A DNA stretch of 64,000 nt from Legionella wadsworthii DSM 21896 = ATCC 33877 (GCF_000701265.1 NZ_JNIA01000024.1:121169-185168), one strand, 5' to 3'. Positions 43,616 through 53,200 are shown, counted from the first letter of the stretch. The notes: generated by a model not told the origin, from the letters alone. Numbers and translations: made by a program.

Positions 43616-46552
43616 TCAATTATCAACCTCTTTAAAGAATAACATTAATACAGAATTCGATATTTTCTGAATGGTCACTTTAAAAGAAGTTTCCTGATTA
43701 AATTTGAAATCGCCTTCACAATGATTATCGATTGATTTTAAAAAATCTTCTAAAAAAGGCTTTAATTTGTTGCAATTCATTTTCAGTTTGGCTGAAAAAA
43801 TGTTTTGCGCAGTAAGATTTAACTCATTTTCATTAAAAACATTCATAAAACAATTATTCGCCAGAATGTATTTAAACTGTTTATCTATGATTAATGTAGG
43901 GTAGGGTATTACATTAATGAGCTGTGATTCAATTTCCTTTATGGATTTATAATCATTATTTATTTTTTCTAATTCGTTTTCCGCTTTTTTTTGATTATGT
44001 ATGTTTAAAAAGGTAATTACAACACCATCGATAATATTGTTCACGGTACGATATGGTATGATTCGAACTACATACCACCGTCCACTCTTGTCCATGACTT
44101 CTATAGTTTTTGATTCCAATGTCTTTAGAACCCTACGTGAATCCTCGATTAATTTGTCATATTGTAAAGTGGACACAATATGATTGAGGGGACGGCCTAC
44201 ATCTGTAGGAATTAAATTCACAATCTCGGTTGCCCTTGGGGTGAAACGTTTGATACATAAATCTCTATCTAAAAAAATAGTCGCGATTTCCGTATTATCC
44301 AAGAGATTTTTAATGTCGTCATTGGCGCTTGATAATTGCTCTATTCTGTTTTCCAGCTCAGAATTTACTGTGGTTAATTCTTCATTTAAAGATTGTAATT
44401 CTTCTTTTGATGTCTCTATTTCCTCATTAGTGCTTTGGAGCTCTTCATTTGTGGACTGTAGTTCCTCATTGCTGGATTTTAATTCCTCATTAGAAGTTTC
44501 CAATTCCTCAATAGTGGACTGTAAACTTTCCTTTGTATATCTCAGCTCTTGCTCGAGCTGGAGGACTCTTTTACCCAGCTCAGTTTTTTTGTCATTTTTT
44601 GTGATTTCAGAGTTTGGAACTAAGGCAGGGGACTCTTCAAAAATAATCAAAAGAAGCATACGATGAAACACTCTTGCTTCTATAATTGGTCTAATTTTGA
44701 TATTGATGTATCTAAATTCATTACCTTCTTTCAGGGGGAGATGGCTTAATATTTCTTCTTTTTGAAGTGTTGATGCTTTCCTCAGGGCACTTATTACTTT
44801 AGTCTTTATTTCAGGACGAACCATGTCAATGAAGTTCAAACGAACTTCGCCTGAAGTAAACTCAATGTATTTACTGGTGCGCCCATAGATGTAAATGATT
44901 TTTCCACCTTCATCAAGTACGAAGGCAGCAGGAGTATAATTATTTAATAAAATATTTTCTACTAAATGGGATAAATTGGGTTCAATATCTTGTGTATTCG
45001 TTTCCATATATTTTATATTCGCTGATTTAGATTGATAGTTTGGATAGGGTAGATTCATTATGGAATTATATGATGGGGAAGAATTACCTTTTCTCTGGAA
45101 AATTTTCCAACGTCTATTTAAGATCGTAAATAAATCTACGGAACCGCTAATTGCCTCGGAGGTCCCCAAAAATAAGAGTCCTTCTGGATTAAGACTGTAG
45201 TGAAATAAGGAAAAAAGTTTTTTTTGTAGTTGGGCATTCAAATAGATTAACAAATTTCTGCAACTTAATAAATCAAGCTTGGTAAAGGGCGGATCTTTAA
45301 TCACGTTTTGCACAGCAAATATGATCATTTTCCGTATGTCTATATTTAATTTATAGGAGTTTTCTTCTCGCGTAAAAAAACGGTTTAAGCGATTCTCAGG
45401 AATGTCCTTTTCAATATCAAGAGGAAAGACTCCTGAGCGAGCAATTTCTATGGCTTCTTCATCAATGTCAGTGCCAAAAATTTGAACATTAAAATGACAT
45501 TTTAAACTTTCCATGCATTCTTGCAAGATGATTGCAATAGAATAAACTTCCTCACCCGTGGAGCAACCTGGGATCCAGACCCTGATACTGTCACTTTGTG
45601 ATTTATTCGTAAAAATTAATTTAAGTATTAGCTCTTTAAGGACTTCAAATGCCTCCGGATCTCTAAAAAAATTGGTTACATTAATAAGGAGTTCTTTAAA
45701 TAAAATTTGAATTTCACTTGGCTGCTGATGTAAATATTGAAAGTAGCTGGATAAGGTATCGAGTTGTAAAATATTCAAACGTTTTTGAATGCGACGGAAA
45801 ATAGTATTGGGTTTGTATAAAGAAAAATCATGACCTGTTGTATTTTTTAACAAAGACAATATTTTCTGTATTTCTTCGGCAATACTTGCTGGAAGCGGCG
45901 TTTTTTCTTTTCCAAAATGCGCGACATAATTGAGTAAAAAAGGATAAATTTGTTGGGGTAAAAAAATATAATCGACCAGTCCCGTGTTAATTGCACTTTT
46001 AGGCATCACATCGTAGCTTGCAGATTTAGCCATTTGAGCTATGACTAATCCTTTTTGTTTTGATATGGCACGTAAACCTAGTGTCCCATCGCTTCCTGTT
46101 CCAGAAAGAATAATACAAATGGCTTTTCGCCCTTGATCTTCAGCTAATGAACGGAAAAAGTAATCAATTGGGTGTGCTCTGGTTTCATTCGTAAAATCAC
46201 TTAAAAACAAGATACCTTTTTGAATAAAAGAAATTTTCCCAGGAGGCAATACATAAATATGATTGGCTTCAATTTTTAAACCATTGGCAATGGGCATAAT
46301 TTTAAGTGAGGTATATTCTTGTAATATTTCCGGTAACAAACTAATTTTATCGGGACTTAGATGAGTGATTATAACGAATGCAAGATTGTTATTTAGTTTA
46401 GATAGGGAAAGAAAATCTTTTAACGCATCCAATCCTCCAGCTGATGCCCCAATTGCTGCAATAAATAAATCATTGTCAGTTTTTTTTTGTAATGATTCCT
46501 CTGAATCACGATAATTTTTTTTAGACATTGTGTTATTTTTTTTTGTAACCAT
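43616..46552 (-). CDS. CheB-CheR-PAS fusion protein
   Basis: The 978-residue protein starts at an ATG with AGGA seven bases upstream. Residues 25-215 are a CheB methylesterase domain with catalytic S37 (GASAGG), H64 (THLSPD) and D155 (GTGSDGT). Residues 220-500 are a CheR methyltransferase domain (NVTNFFRDPEAFEVL, WIPGCSTGEEVYSIAI, SCRNLLIYL). A PAS-like segment (about 530-630) is followed by a heptad coiled coil (about 655-750) built on STNEELQ repeats, and another PAS domain (755-860). Such fusions link glutamyl methylation chemistry to sensory signalling; its neighbours suggest a two-component pathway rather than classical chemotaxis. Confidence 0.9.
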   Translation of the reverse strand: MVTKKNNTMSKKNYRDSEESLQKKTDNDLFIAAIGASAGGLDALKDFLSLSKLNNNLAFVIITHLSPDKISLLPEILQEYTSLKIMPIANGLKIEANHIYVLPPGKISFIQKGILFLSDFTNETRAHPIDYFFRSLAEDQGRKAICIILSGTGSDGTLGLRAISKQKGLVIAQMAKSASYDVMPKSAINTGLVDYIFLPQQIYPFLLNYVAHFGKEKTPLPASIAEEIQKILSLLKNTTGHDFSLYKPNTIFRRIQKRLNILQLDTLSSYFQYLHQQPSEIQILFKELLINVTNFFRDPEAFEVLKELILKLIFTNKSQSDSIRVWIPGCSTGEEVYSIAIILQECMESLKCHFNVQIFGTDIDEEAIEIARSGVFPLDIEKDIPENRLNRFFTREENSYKLNIDIRKMIIFAVQNVIKDPPFTKLDLLSCRNLLIYLNAQLQKKLFSLFHYSLNPEGLLFLGTSEAISGSVDLFTILNRRWKIFQRKGNSSPSYNSIMNLPYPNYQSKSANIKYMETNTQDIEPNLSHLVENILLNNYTPAAFVLDEGGKIIYIYGRTSKYIEFTSGEVRLNFIDMVRPEIKTKVISALRKASTLQKEEILSHLPLKEGNEFRYINIKIRPIIEARVFHRMLLLIIFEESPALVPNSEITKNDKKTELGKRVLQLEQELRYTKESLQSTIEELETSNEELKSSNEELQSTNEELQSTNEEIETSKEELQSLNEELTTVNSELENRIEQLSSANDDIKNLLDNTEIATIFLDRDLCIKRFTPRATEIVNLIPTDVGRPLNHIVSTLQYDKLIEDSRRVLKTLESKTIEVMDKSGRWYVVRIIPYRTVNNIIDGVVITFLNIHNQKKAENELEKINNDYKSIKEIESQLINVIPYPTLIIDKQFKYILANNCFMNVFNENELNLTAQNIFSAKLKMNCNKLKPFLEDFLKSIDNHCEGDFKFNQETSFKVTIQKISNSVLMLFFKEVDN

Positions 46553-46842
46553 CTAAAATTCCTAAGATATAAAGAAATACATTTATATCCAATTTTTTAA
46601 AGAGCAATTTACTTGTTTATAAGAAAGGATGCTATATCAAATGTTGGGAAACCCGCTTAATATAATACCAATGACATGATCTCCATAACAAGATGCGGCT
46701 GAAAAAAGTAAAGGGTAGATAGATGGCCTATTCAGAGCAAACTCCTTTTAAGTTATAAAATAAGATCACACCTATATCTTTGTGGTCAATTATTTGGCAA
46801 AATCACTTTAAATGAGCTATTAATATTGTGTAATTTTTATTA

Positions 46843-47259
46843 TTACTCCTGTATTGCGATACAATCAGTCCATTCAATTTGGTTCTGATCGATATAATTG
46901 GTGAGAATTCGAAGCAAATCGTTTAGATCGAATGGTTTTGATAGAAAAATTTCATGAGGCATTTTTTCCATCTTTTCCAAATTCGTTTTTGCTGAAGTAA
47001 TAATCGTTGTAATATTTTTTATCCTTAAAGATAACTTTTTTTTCTCGCGAAATTCCATACCATCCAGAACAGGCATCATAAGATCCAGAAAGATGACTGC
47101 TGGAAGAGGATTTTTCTCAAGGAAATTTAATGCCTCTTGGCCATTTTTAACACCTACAGTAACATATCCTGCATATTCTAATGCCCAAATTAATGCTTCA
47201 CGAACTTCGTTGTTATCATCCACCAAAAGGATATATGGGCTCTTCTTTTCGAGTGTCAT
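46843..47259 (-). CDS. Stand-alone response-regulator receiver
   Basis: The 138-residue protein is a single CheY-like receiver: acidic pair in LLVDDNNEVR, phosphoacceptor D59 in VIFLDLMMP, the Thr/Ser site in IITSAK and the Lys in FLSKPFD. There is no output domain, so it likely relays phosphate or works by protein contact. Ribosome site is weak. Same strand and spacing as its neighbours suggest a shared signalling unit with the kinase genes. Confidence 0.88.
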   Translation of the reverse strand: MTLEKKSPYILLVDDNNEVREALIWALEYAGYVTVGVKNGQEALNFLEKNPLPAVIFLDLMMPVLDGMEFREKKKLSLRIKNITTIITSAKTNLEKMEKMPHEIFLSKPFDLNDLLRILTNYIDQNQIEWTDCIAIQE

Positions 47260-47381
47260 AGCATCATTCGTTTAAAAGTTAATAAAACCCTTATCCTAAG
47301 TTTTAGGTGAGGAGGGGAATTTGTTGTTTATTCCTTTACTATCCTATTATTTGGCCAATAAATAACCAATCATGCCAAGAC

Positions 47382-48014
47382 TTATGCTGATTCATTCACA
47401 AATGCAGTTGGATCAATCACTTTGGTATAAATCAGATTTATTTTAATCAGTTCAGCCAAAGACTTTGCCTCCATTTTTCTCATGACGTTGGCACGATGCA
47501 CTTCAACTGTCGAAATAGATATATCCAGTTCATAAGCAATCTGTTTGTTTAATTTTCCATCGACTACCAAATCCATCACCTGTTTTTCCCTTTTGGTTAA
47601 ACTATTAATCCGATCATGGTAATTTGAATGAGTTTGAATGGGCGTGCTATTTATTTTTTTAATACATTTTTGAGTGATTTCTAATAAATTTTGATGATTG
47701 ACGGGCTTGAGAATAAAATCCTCAGCCCCTGCTTTCATGGCTCTTATAGCCATTGAAATATCACCATAACCGGTGATTATAATGACTTTCAGTTGATTCA
47801 TAGAAGCATTCAATTGCTCCAGTAATTCCAGGCCGCTCATGAACGGCATCCGCACATCAATAATCAGGCATCCTTGTTCATTATTATAACTATCAAGAAA
47901 ATCTTTCGCATTATGATATACTTTAACTTGTTGATTAATCGATTCAAATAACCACTTAAATGATTTACATATCTCTGGATCATCATCCACGATAAATACT
48001 GTAGCATTAGGCAT
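47382..48014 (-). CDS. FixJ/LuxR-type response regulator
   Basis: The protein is 210 residues from the ATG at 48014 (GAGGGTA eight bases upstream; an ATG two codons earlier is close to that site). An N-terminal receiver (FIVDDDPEICKSF, phosphoacceptor Asp in LIIDVRMPF, Lys in LKPVNHQNL) is followed by a LuxR helix-turn-helix (about 138-200, LTKREKQVMDLVVDGKLNKQ and STVEVHRANVMRKM). The form is that of FixJ, TodT and similar regulators. The coding region overlaps the 3' end of the kinase-like gene by eight bases, so the two are translationally coupled. Confidence 0.9.
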   Translation of the reverse strand: MPNATVFIVDDDPEICKSFKWLFESINQQVKVYHNAKDFLDSYNNEQGCLIIDVRMPFMSGLELLEQLNASMNQLKVIIITGYGDISMAIRAMKAGAEDFILKPVNHQNLLEITQKCIKKINSTPIQTHSNYHDRINSLTKREKQVMDLVVDGKLNKQIAYELDISISTVEVHRANVMRKMEAKSLAELIKINLIYTKVIDPTAFVNESA

Positions 48015-48663
48015 ATCCATTACCCTCTAAAAAAACTATAAATTGGCAATCCATATTATTAGCAGACAATTCAGCTAATAAATCATTTCGATTTTTGTTT
48101 AGCAAAGAACGGCAGTAATTCATTTCTTTTTCAATGTACTCCTCTTGTATTACAAAATTTGTTTTAATGATTATTTTCCCTACAGATTCATGGCTTCTTG
48201 TCTGAATAGCTATCTCCGAATTTTGTATCTTATTTATCTCTATAGAATGGATGCAAAGTTTTATTAAACGAAATAAAACCTGTTTTACAGGGCTATCACT
48301 CAGTTGGGAGTGAGAAAGATTTTCATGAAAATTAAAACAGATTTGAATCGCGTGATAATCAATTTCATAAGCATAGAGCGAGATAATTTCGTTAAGAAGG
48401 TGTGCCATAGGGTTGGGTTCACTGAACAGTATGTTTTTGTACGAAAGGTCATTGAGCTTGTCGATTTTATGACATAATAACTCAATATGTTCATTCATTT
48501 TTATAAAGGTATGACGTAATTCCTCAGACTTAAGATTTTGCCGTTCTAATCGAAGCTCACAACCCCCAAGATAGGCTTTAATCACAGTTATTGGTTGATT
48601 TAATTCATGAATGATTTGTGAAATACCCTGTGTTTGATTATTTTCTTGGATGCCCCTTTTCAT
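48007..48663 (-). CDS. Kinase-like protein with H-box but degenerate ATP-binding region
   Basis: The 218-residue protein has the DHp helix-hairpin H-box SQIIHELNQPITVIKAYL with candidate H19, much like that of the PAS kinase at 41903. The remaining 170 residues have the length of an HATPase but lack recognisable N, G1 and G2 boxes; the N-box region reads FRLIKLCIHSIEI. It may be a phosphotransfer protein or a pseudokinase that is phosphorylated by, or dimerises with, another kinase. It is upstream of, and overlaps, the FixJ-like gene, so they are likely functional partners. Confidence 0.7.
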   Translation of the reverse strand: MKRGIQENNQTQGISQIIHELNQPITVIKAYLGGCELRLERQNLKSEELRHTFIKMNEHIELLCHKIDKLNDLSYKNILFSEPNPMAHLLNEIISLYAYEIDYHAIQICFNFHENLSHSQLSDSPVKQVLFRLIKLCIHSIEINKIQNSEIAIQTRSHESVGKIIIKTNFVIQEEYIEKEMNYCRSLLNKNRNDLLAELSANNMDCQFIVFLEGNGYA

Positions 48664-49029
48664 TTACCACTATCCCAACTGTCAAAAATACTAAACACAT
48701 CTTGTATCCTATGTTTATTGAACAACTTTACTACAATGTGTTGGGAAAATTTAATTGATTTTCCACTTACACAAAGAAAATGATTTTATAGTACTTGATA
48801 TTTAATTCCTAGTTTATTCTGGTAAACCTTAAAGATGTCTTAATGGGCATAATTTTAGAGGATTGCCATAAACCATTGAGATTAAAAATGCCTTTAAAAT
48901 TACAAATTGCCCAATAAATCCCCGTGTTCATGCGACCTTTTCCTCTTTTCAAAGGACACCGTCCTTAGTACATTGTATTTTTTATTTCTTTAAGTTAAGT
49001 TGAGTTTAAATCAAATGAAAGGATGATAG
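48664..49029. other. Intergenic region between divergent genes
   Basis: It is AT-rich and contains a small hairpin AAGGAC-ACC-GTCCTT at 48952-48966. I see no gene. It should hold the promoters of the kinase-like/FixJ pair and of the membrane protein at 49030. Confidence 0.4.
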
Positions 49030-49557
49030 ATGGCCGAGCTTATTGGTTTAGCAATGCGCAATTTTACAGTAACCTGTTTTATTTTAGGTTTAATATTTTC
49101 CCTGTTGAATGGGCTCCTTAAATCGATGCCGTTGAATAAATCGACAATTATTGAACTCCTATTTTCCTGGTTTCTTTTCTTTAGTATTGGTTTGGCGTAT
49201 CTGTTTAATTTTGTCATGCATGTTTTTTTTGGGGATTTTACAGCGCATTTTATTGGGTGGCCCCAAAGCCCTTTCCAGATGGAAGTCGGATTTGCCAGTT
49301 TAGGGATTGCTGTGAATGGATTTATTAGTTTTAAAAATAATATTGCTTTTCGCGCTGCCACAATTATAGTTCCTGCATTATTCTTGTGGGGTGCTGCCTG
49401 CGTACATTTGTATCAGATGATTGCTGCGCATAATTTTGAGCCAGGTAATGCAGGTACCATTTTTTGGACTGATATTTTAATGCCAATCATTGCTTTTGTA
49501 TTATTAGGTTTACAATACCGCAATCCACCCATGGAGAAGCACAAAAGCACCACGTAA
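49030..49557 (+). CDS. Multi-pass membrane protein, DUF6790-like
   Basis: The 175-residue protein has four or five membrane helices. The loop HFIGWPQSPFQMEVGFASLGIAVNGF matches the conserved GWPxSPFQxEVGFA motif of a family of unknown function found in many proteobacteria. GAAAGGATGAT precedes the ATG. The family name is given from memory of that motif, so it should be confirmed. Confidence 0.62.
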   Translation: MAELIGLAMRNFTVTCFILGLIFSLLNGLLKSMPLNKSTIIELLFSWFLFFSIGLAYLFNFVMHVFFGDFTAHFIGWPQSPFQMEVGFASLGIAVNGFISFKNNIAFRAATIIVPALFLWGAACVHLYQMIAAHNFEPGNAGTIFWTDILMPIIAFVLLGLQYRNPPMEKHKSTT

Positions 49558-49650
49558 AACGAAGAAAAATAAAGCTTTATGGTGTTCATTTGACAAAATC
49601 ATTTAATGTTCCAAAATTTTACATATAGGTTAAAAAATTTGGAGCATGTC

Positions 49651-50181
49651 ATGAGCAAGGTAACCCAATTTAAAAAGGGATCTCCAAGGAAAAGTTCTTC
49701 CAATAAAGGATCTTCAGTCGAAATTAACCGTTCACAAAATCCATTTTTGAGTCTGCAAAATGAGGTGGAGCGATTATTTAATGATTTCAATCATTTTTTT
49801 ACACCCTCTCGTTTTAATTGGCCGCTCCAGTTTGAAAAAATGGATCTTTCTCCCTCCATGGACATTGTTGAAGATAAAGATCATTTTTGTATTCAATTAG
49901 AAATGCCGGGTATGGATGAAAAAGACGTGAGTGTAACAATTTCCGATAATATTCTTACTATCAGCGGTGAAAAGTCCAGTTCTAAAAAAAATGAAGGTAA
50001 AAAATTTATTTCACGAGAAATAAGTTATGGGAAGTATGAACGTTCGTTATCGATACCTTCATCCGTAGATACCAGTAAAGTTAAAGCCACCTTTAAAAAA
50101 GGAATGCTTTGGGTCGACCTCCCTAAAAAGTTAGCCTCTAAAGGAAGCTCACGAGAGATAAAGGTAGAGCAAACCAAGTAG
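49651..50181 (+). CDS. Hsp20-family small heat-shock protein
   Basis: The protein is 176 residues from the ATG at 49651, with GGAG six bases upstream; the frame extends 15 codons upstream without a site. The alpha-crystallin domain (about 70-165) is clear: DIVEDKDHFCIQLEMPGMDEKDVSV, NILTISGEK, REISYGKYERSLSIP and the strand AKVKATFKKGMLWVDLPK-like end. The N-terminal 65 residues are Ser/Lys-rich and then aromatic (PFLSLQNEVERLFNDFNHFF). Such proteins hold unfolding clients. A strong terminator follows. Confidence 0.92.
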   Translation: MSKVTQFKKGSPRKSSSNKGSSVEINRSQNPFLSLQNEVERLFNDFNHFFTPSRFNWPLQFEKMDLSPSMDIVEDKDHFCIQLEMPGMDEKDVSVTISDNILTISGEKSSSKKNEGKKFISREISYGKYERSLSIPSSVDTSKVKATFKKGMLWVDLPKKLASKGSSREIKVEQTK

Positions 50182-50186
50182 TTTAT

Positions 50187-50215
50187 GATTGCCTCATTGA
50201 TAAAATGAGGCAATC
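50187..50215. terminator. Strong terminator after hsp20
   Basis: GATTGCCTCATT and AATGAGGCAATC form a perfect 12-base-pair stem with a five-base loop, six bases after the hsp20 stop codon. The T run is weak. The convergent gene at 50308 may use it too. Confidence 0.78.
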
Positions 50216-50307
50216 AATTCAACTAATCTGCCAAAAGCCTATCTGTTTCAAAAGAAATAAGTACAAGATGCATCTTTTAAAGAGGATCTTGGCTGGAATA
50301 ATAGGTA

Positions 50308-50850
50308 TTATAATGATTTCATATTTAAAAAATCGAATTGCCCAAGCTCAGCGCCTTTGATACTAGCTTGCACCAAAGTATCTGTAATGACTCCTTCAAT
50401 AATATTATCAAGAGGAACAGCCAAATAACTTTTCATGATTTGAACTTGACGATTCAAGTTTTGTGTTGCAAGTGTGTGAGGATTGGAACAATTTAATTGA
50501 AACTGCTTCATACCAATTTCAGAAGTAATTTTGTTTAATGCTTTTTCATGTTGTGCAGCCATACTGGATTTTATTGCTCGCATAACATCATCTACAGTAT
50601 GCCCAATCTCCAAATATACAGCACATGCATCTGCCAAAAGGCTAATTTCATGAACATAACTTTCTTTTTTTCCTAACATTAAAAAAGTGAGTGCTGAAGA
50701 AGCCAAGGATTTAATTTTAGGAATATCAACAGTGTCTGGCTCGACACCCAGGAGTTCATCTAAGGAGGATATTTTCTGCTTGGGCCTATCTATTTTAGTT
50801 TGCACATCAGACTCGGATACATAACTTAGGGTAATGACTATGCACATCAT
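50308..50850 (-). CDS. Helical protein of unknown function
   Basis: The protein is 180 residues, mostly alpha-helical, without signal peptide or membrane helix. Residues about 30-130 contain KIKSLASSALTFLMLGKKESYVHEIS and DACAVYLEIGHTVDDVMRAIKSSM. I recognise no family. There is no clear ribosome site at the first ATG, so the true start may be further in. Confidence 0.5.
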   Translation of the reverse strand: MMCIVITLSYVSESDVQTKIDRPKQKISSLDELLGVEPDTVDIPKIKSLASSALTFLMLGKKESYVHEISLLADACAVYLEIGHTVDDVMRAIKSSMAAQHEKALNKITSEIGMKQFQLNCSNPHTLATQNLNRQVQIMKSYLAVPLDNIIEGVITDTLVQASIKGAELGQFDFLNMKSL

Positions 50851-51009
50851 GTTCTAGGATTAATCAATTGTAAAGATGTTTTTTATGATTACTCCTTGTC
50901 TAAACGGAGATATTTTAAATTGCATCTGATTCCACTCATCCTGTGCAGTTAAAACTTTATGGTATAATATGGCATTTCCATTTTGGACAGTTTATAAGCA
51001 GGTGGTCAC

Positions 51010-51765
51010 TTGATCAGCAATCGTATGGATCTTCGTTCTTATCTTAAAGAAAGCTGTAGCCATTCACATGAATTTGCTCAGGTTGTTTTACCCTTATCGG
51101 GTTCCATGGAATTGGAGGCAGGAACTTATTCCGGTATCGTGAATCATAATTTGGGAGTTTATATCGCCCCTAATGAGCTCCATTGCTTTGCAGGCAGTGA
51201 TCATAATCTCTTTGTCATTGTCGATGTGCTTCATCCCAATTTGGTCCTTGAGCAGTCGAAATCTCGTGCATTCACTTTATCGCCTCATTTGAAACAATTT
51301 CTTCATTTCACACAGCATTACTTAATGGGTGCACAAGAAGATTCATTCTCGTTTTCGCTGATGAACCAATTACTGCTTCATTTCGCGACAGAATCTTTTT
51401 CTCCAGAATTTGATTCGGTTGCCATGAAGGCCAGAAATTGGATTGATGCTCATTTTACCCATCCTGTAGATATCAATAAAATCGCCAAATTTTGTTATTT
51501 GAGTGCCAGTCAATTGCAGCGGCGATTTAAACAAGCTTTAGGCATGAGTTTGGGTGAGTATTGGCGTTTTAAAAAACTAAATCACGCCAAACATCTCCTG
51601 TCTTTAAACTGCTGTTCTATTGAAGCTGTGGCGTATGCAGTGGGTTATGAGAATCTACCTGCTTTTAGTCGGCGATTTAATCAAATGTTTGGTGAATCCC
51701 CCACGCAATGGAGAACGAAAGTGTTCTCAGCAAAGAAGTTGCGTGAAACGGATAACTTCTTATGA
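51010..51765 (+). CDS. AraC-family transcriptional regulator
   Basis: The protein is about 251 residues if the TTG at 51010 (AGGTGG just upstream) is used; the ATG at 51025 is an alternative. The N-terminal half is a cupin-like sensor domain (HSHEFAQVVLPLSGSMELEAG, PNELHCF). The C-terminal half has the two HTH motifs of AraC regulators (DINKIAKFCYLSASQLQRRFKQ, AYAVGYENLPAFSRRFNQMFGESPTQWR). The adjacent DMT transporter gene, 43 bp downstream, is a likely target. Confidence 0.87.
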   Translation: MISNRMDLRSYLKESCSHSHEFAQVVLPLSGSMELEAGTYSGIVNHNLGVYIAPNELHCFAGSDHNLFVIVDVLHPNLVLEQSKSRAFTLSPHLKQFLHFTQHYLMGAQEDSFSFSLMNQLLLHFATESFSPEFDSVAMKARNWIDAHFTHPVDINKIAKFCYLSASQLQRRFKQALGMSLGEYWRFKKLNHAKHLLSLNCCSIEAVAYAVGYENLPAFSRRFNQMFGESPTQWRTKVFSAKKLRETDNFL

Positions 51766-51808
51766 ATTGCTAAGAGATAAACTCACTTTAGTTTTTATCA
51801 CTTAGAGA

Positions 51809-52705
51809 ATGACAATGAAAAATTCTAAATCTGGCCTGTTTTGTCTTGTTCTGGCGCAAATGATGGTCAGTATCAATATTGTATTATCTAAATATGTACT
51901 TGCCTCTATGCCTGCTCTTTTAATACTCACGCTTCGATTTAGTTTGGCAGCCCTCATTTTACTGCCGCTTCACTGGCTCACCCCTGCCAGAAAAAAACCG
52001 GTTTCTTTTTATTTCATGCAAATAAAACAAAAGGATTGGCTTTTTATTGGTGCACAGGCTATTTGTGCAGGAATATTATTTAATTTTTTAATGCTATGGG
52101 GATTGGATCATACAGACGCCAATGTTGCGGGTATTATTACCAGTGCGTTGCCTGCACTCATCGCAGTTATGTCCTGGCTCTTACTTGGTGAAAAGATTTC
52201 TGGTAAGAAGGCTATTTGTATTATTTTTGCCACGACTGGGCTCTTTGTGGTTGCCTATGATAAAATCGGGGCTGTTTCTTTGAATCATTCTTTTTGGGGC
52301 GATTTGTTGGTTTTAATCTCCCTACTACCGGAAGCAATTTATTATATTTTATGTAAATTGCACCCCAATTCACTTCCGGTATTCCTCATTTCTTCGCTAC
52401 TGAATGGAATTAATGCTATTTTATTATTAATTTGGTTGATTTTTAGCTTACCAAGTGGCTCGTCTCTTGAACCTCTCGATTGGTTTATCTTGATGATCTT
52501 AGGTTTAAGTTCAGGTCTTTTTTATGTTTTTTGGAATTATGGATGTCAAAAGGTGGATGGCGTCATGGCTTCCTTAACCACAGCGGTTATGCCTTTAACC
52601 ACAGTGCTTATAGCCTGGGTTTTACTGGGCGAGATTTTGACTAAAGGACAAGTTATGGGAATGGGTATGGTGGTTCTTTCGATTATATTATGCGCAAAGC
52701 GATAA
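51809..52705 (+). CDS. DMT-superfamily (EamA) transporter
   Basis: The 298-residue protein has ten membrane helices arranged as two EamA repeats, each ending in the typical LLGExxxxxxxxG motif: ALPALIAVMSWLLLGEKISG and MPLTTVLIAWVLLGEILTKGQ. These proteins usually export metabolites or amino acids. It lies downstream of an AraC regulator and 22 bases upstream of the archease gene, so the transcript may continue into the repair genes. Confidence 0.83.
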   Translation: MTMKNSKSGLFCLVLAQMMVSINIVLSKYVLASMPALLILTLRFSLAALILLPLHWLTPARKKPVSFYFMQIKQKDWLFIGAQAICAGILFNFLMLWGLDHTDANVAGIITSALPALIAVMSWLLLGEKISGKKAICIIFATTGLFVVAYDKIGAVSLNHSFWGDLLVLISLLPEAIYYILCKLHPNSLPVFLISSLLNGINAILLLIWLIFSLPSGSSLEPLDWFILMILGLSSGLFYVFWNYGCQKVDGVMASLTTAVMPLTTVLIAWVLLGEILTKGQVMGMGMVVLSIILCAKR

Positions 52706-52727
52706 GACAGTTAAAAATAGGATGCCA

Positions 52728-53150
52728 ATGAGTGCACACATGAAATGGGAGCATTTCTCCCATGAATCAGACATCGGTGTGAGGGGGTATGGGTCAACTA
52801 TCTCGGAAGCTTTTGCCATGGGTGCTTTAGCCATGACTCAGGTCATGACAAATGCTCAATCCATTTTACCCATCAAAACATTGCATGTGCATTGCTAAGC
52901 CCCTAATCCAGAGTTTCTATTTATCGATTGGCTAAATGCCATTATTTATCATATGGCTGTCCACAAAATGTTATTTAGCCAATTCAAAGTTTCCATCAGG
53001 GGAACGAAATTAACTGCTATAATTTCAGGAGAGCCTGTAGATATCCCGCGTCATCAGCCTGCTGTAGAAGTCAAAGGCGCAACATTTTCTGAATTAAAAG
53101 TATATCAAAGTGATGGTATTTGGGTCGCGCAATGCGTGGTAGATGTCTAA
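52728..53150 (+). pseudogene. Archease gene interrupted by one in-frame TAA
   Basis: Archease helps RtcB RNA ligase by promoting its guanylation. From the ATG at 52728 (AGGA six bases upstream) the frame reads MKWEHFSHESDIGVRGYG, then AFAMGALAMTQVMTN, to LHVHC, where a TAA stands at 52896-52898. The same frame then continues APNPEFLFIDWLNAIIYHMAVHKMLFSQFKVSI to the normal end DGIWVAQCVVDV. The whole is 140 sense codons, the family length, with no frameshift; the stop replaces the residue between the Cys and the APxxExL motif. It is a recent nonsense mutation, a sequencing error, or a read-through codon. rtcB follows at once. Confidence 0.85.
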
Positions 53151-53200
53151 TTACTTTCCCTCTATGGATAAATGACGAGTAAGAGATAAGGCGTAAAACG

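Noticed and set aside
44184..44666. 160-codon plus-strand frame rich in Ser
   Set aside because: It is the antisense of the STNEELQ coiled-coil repeat of the CheB-CheR fusion.
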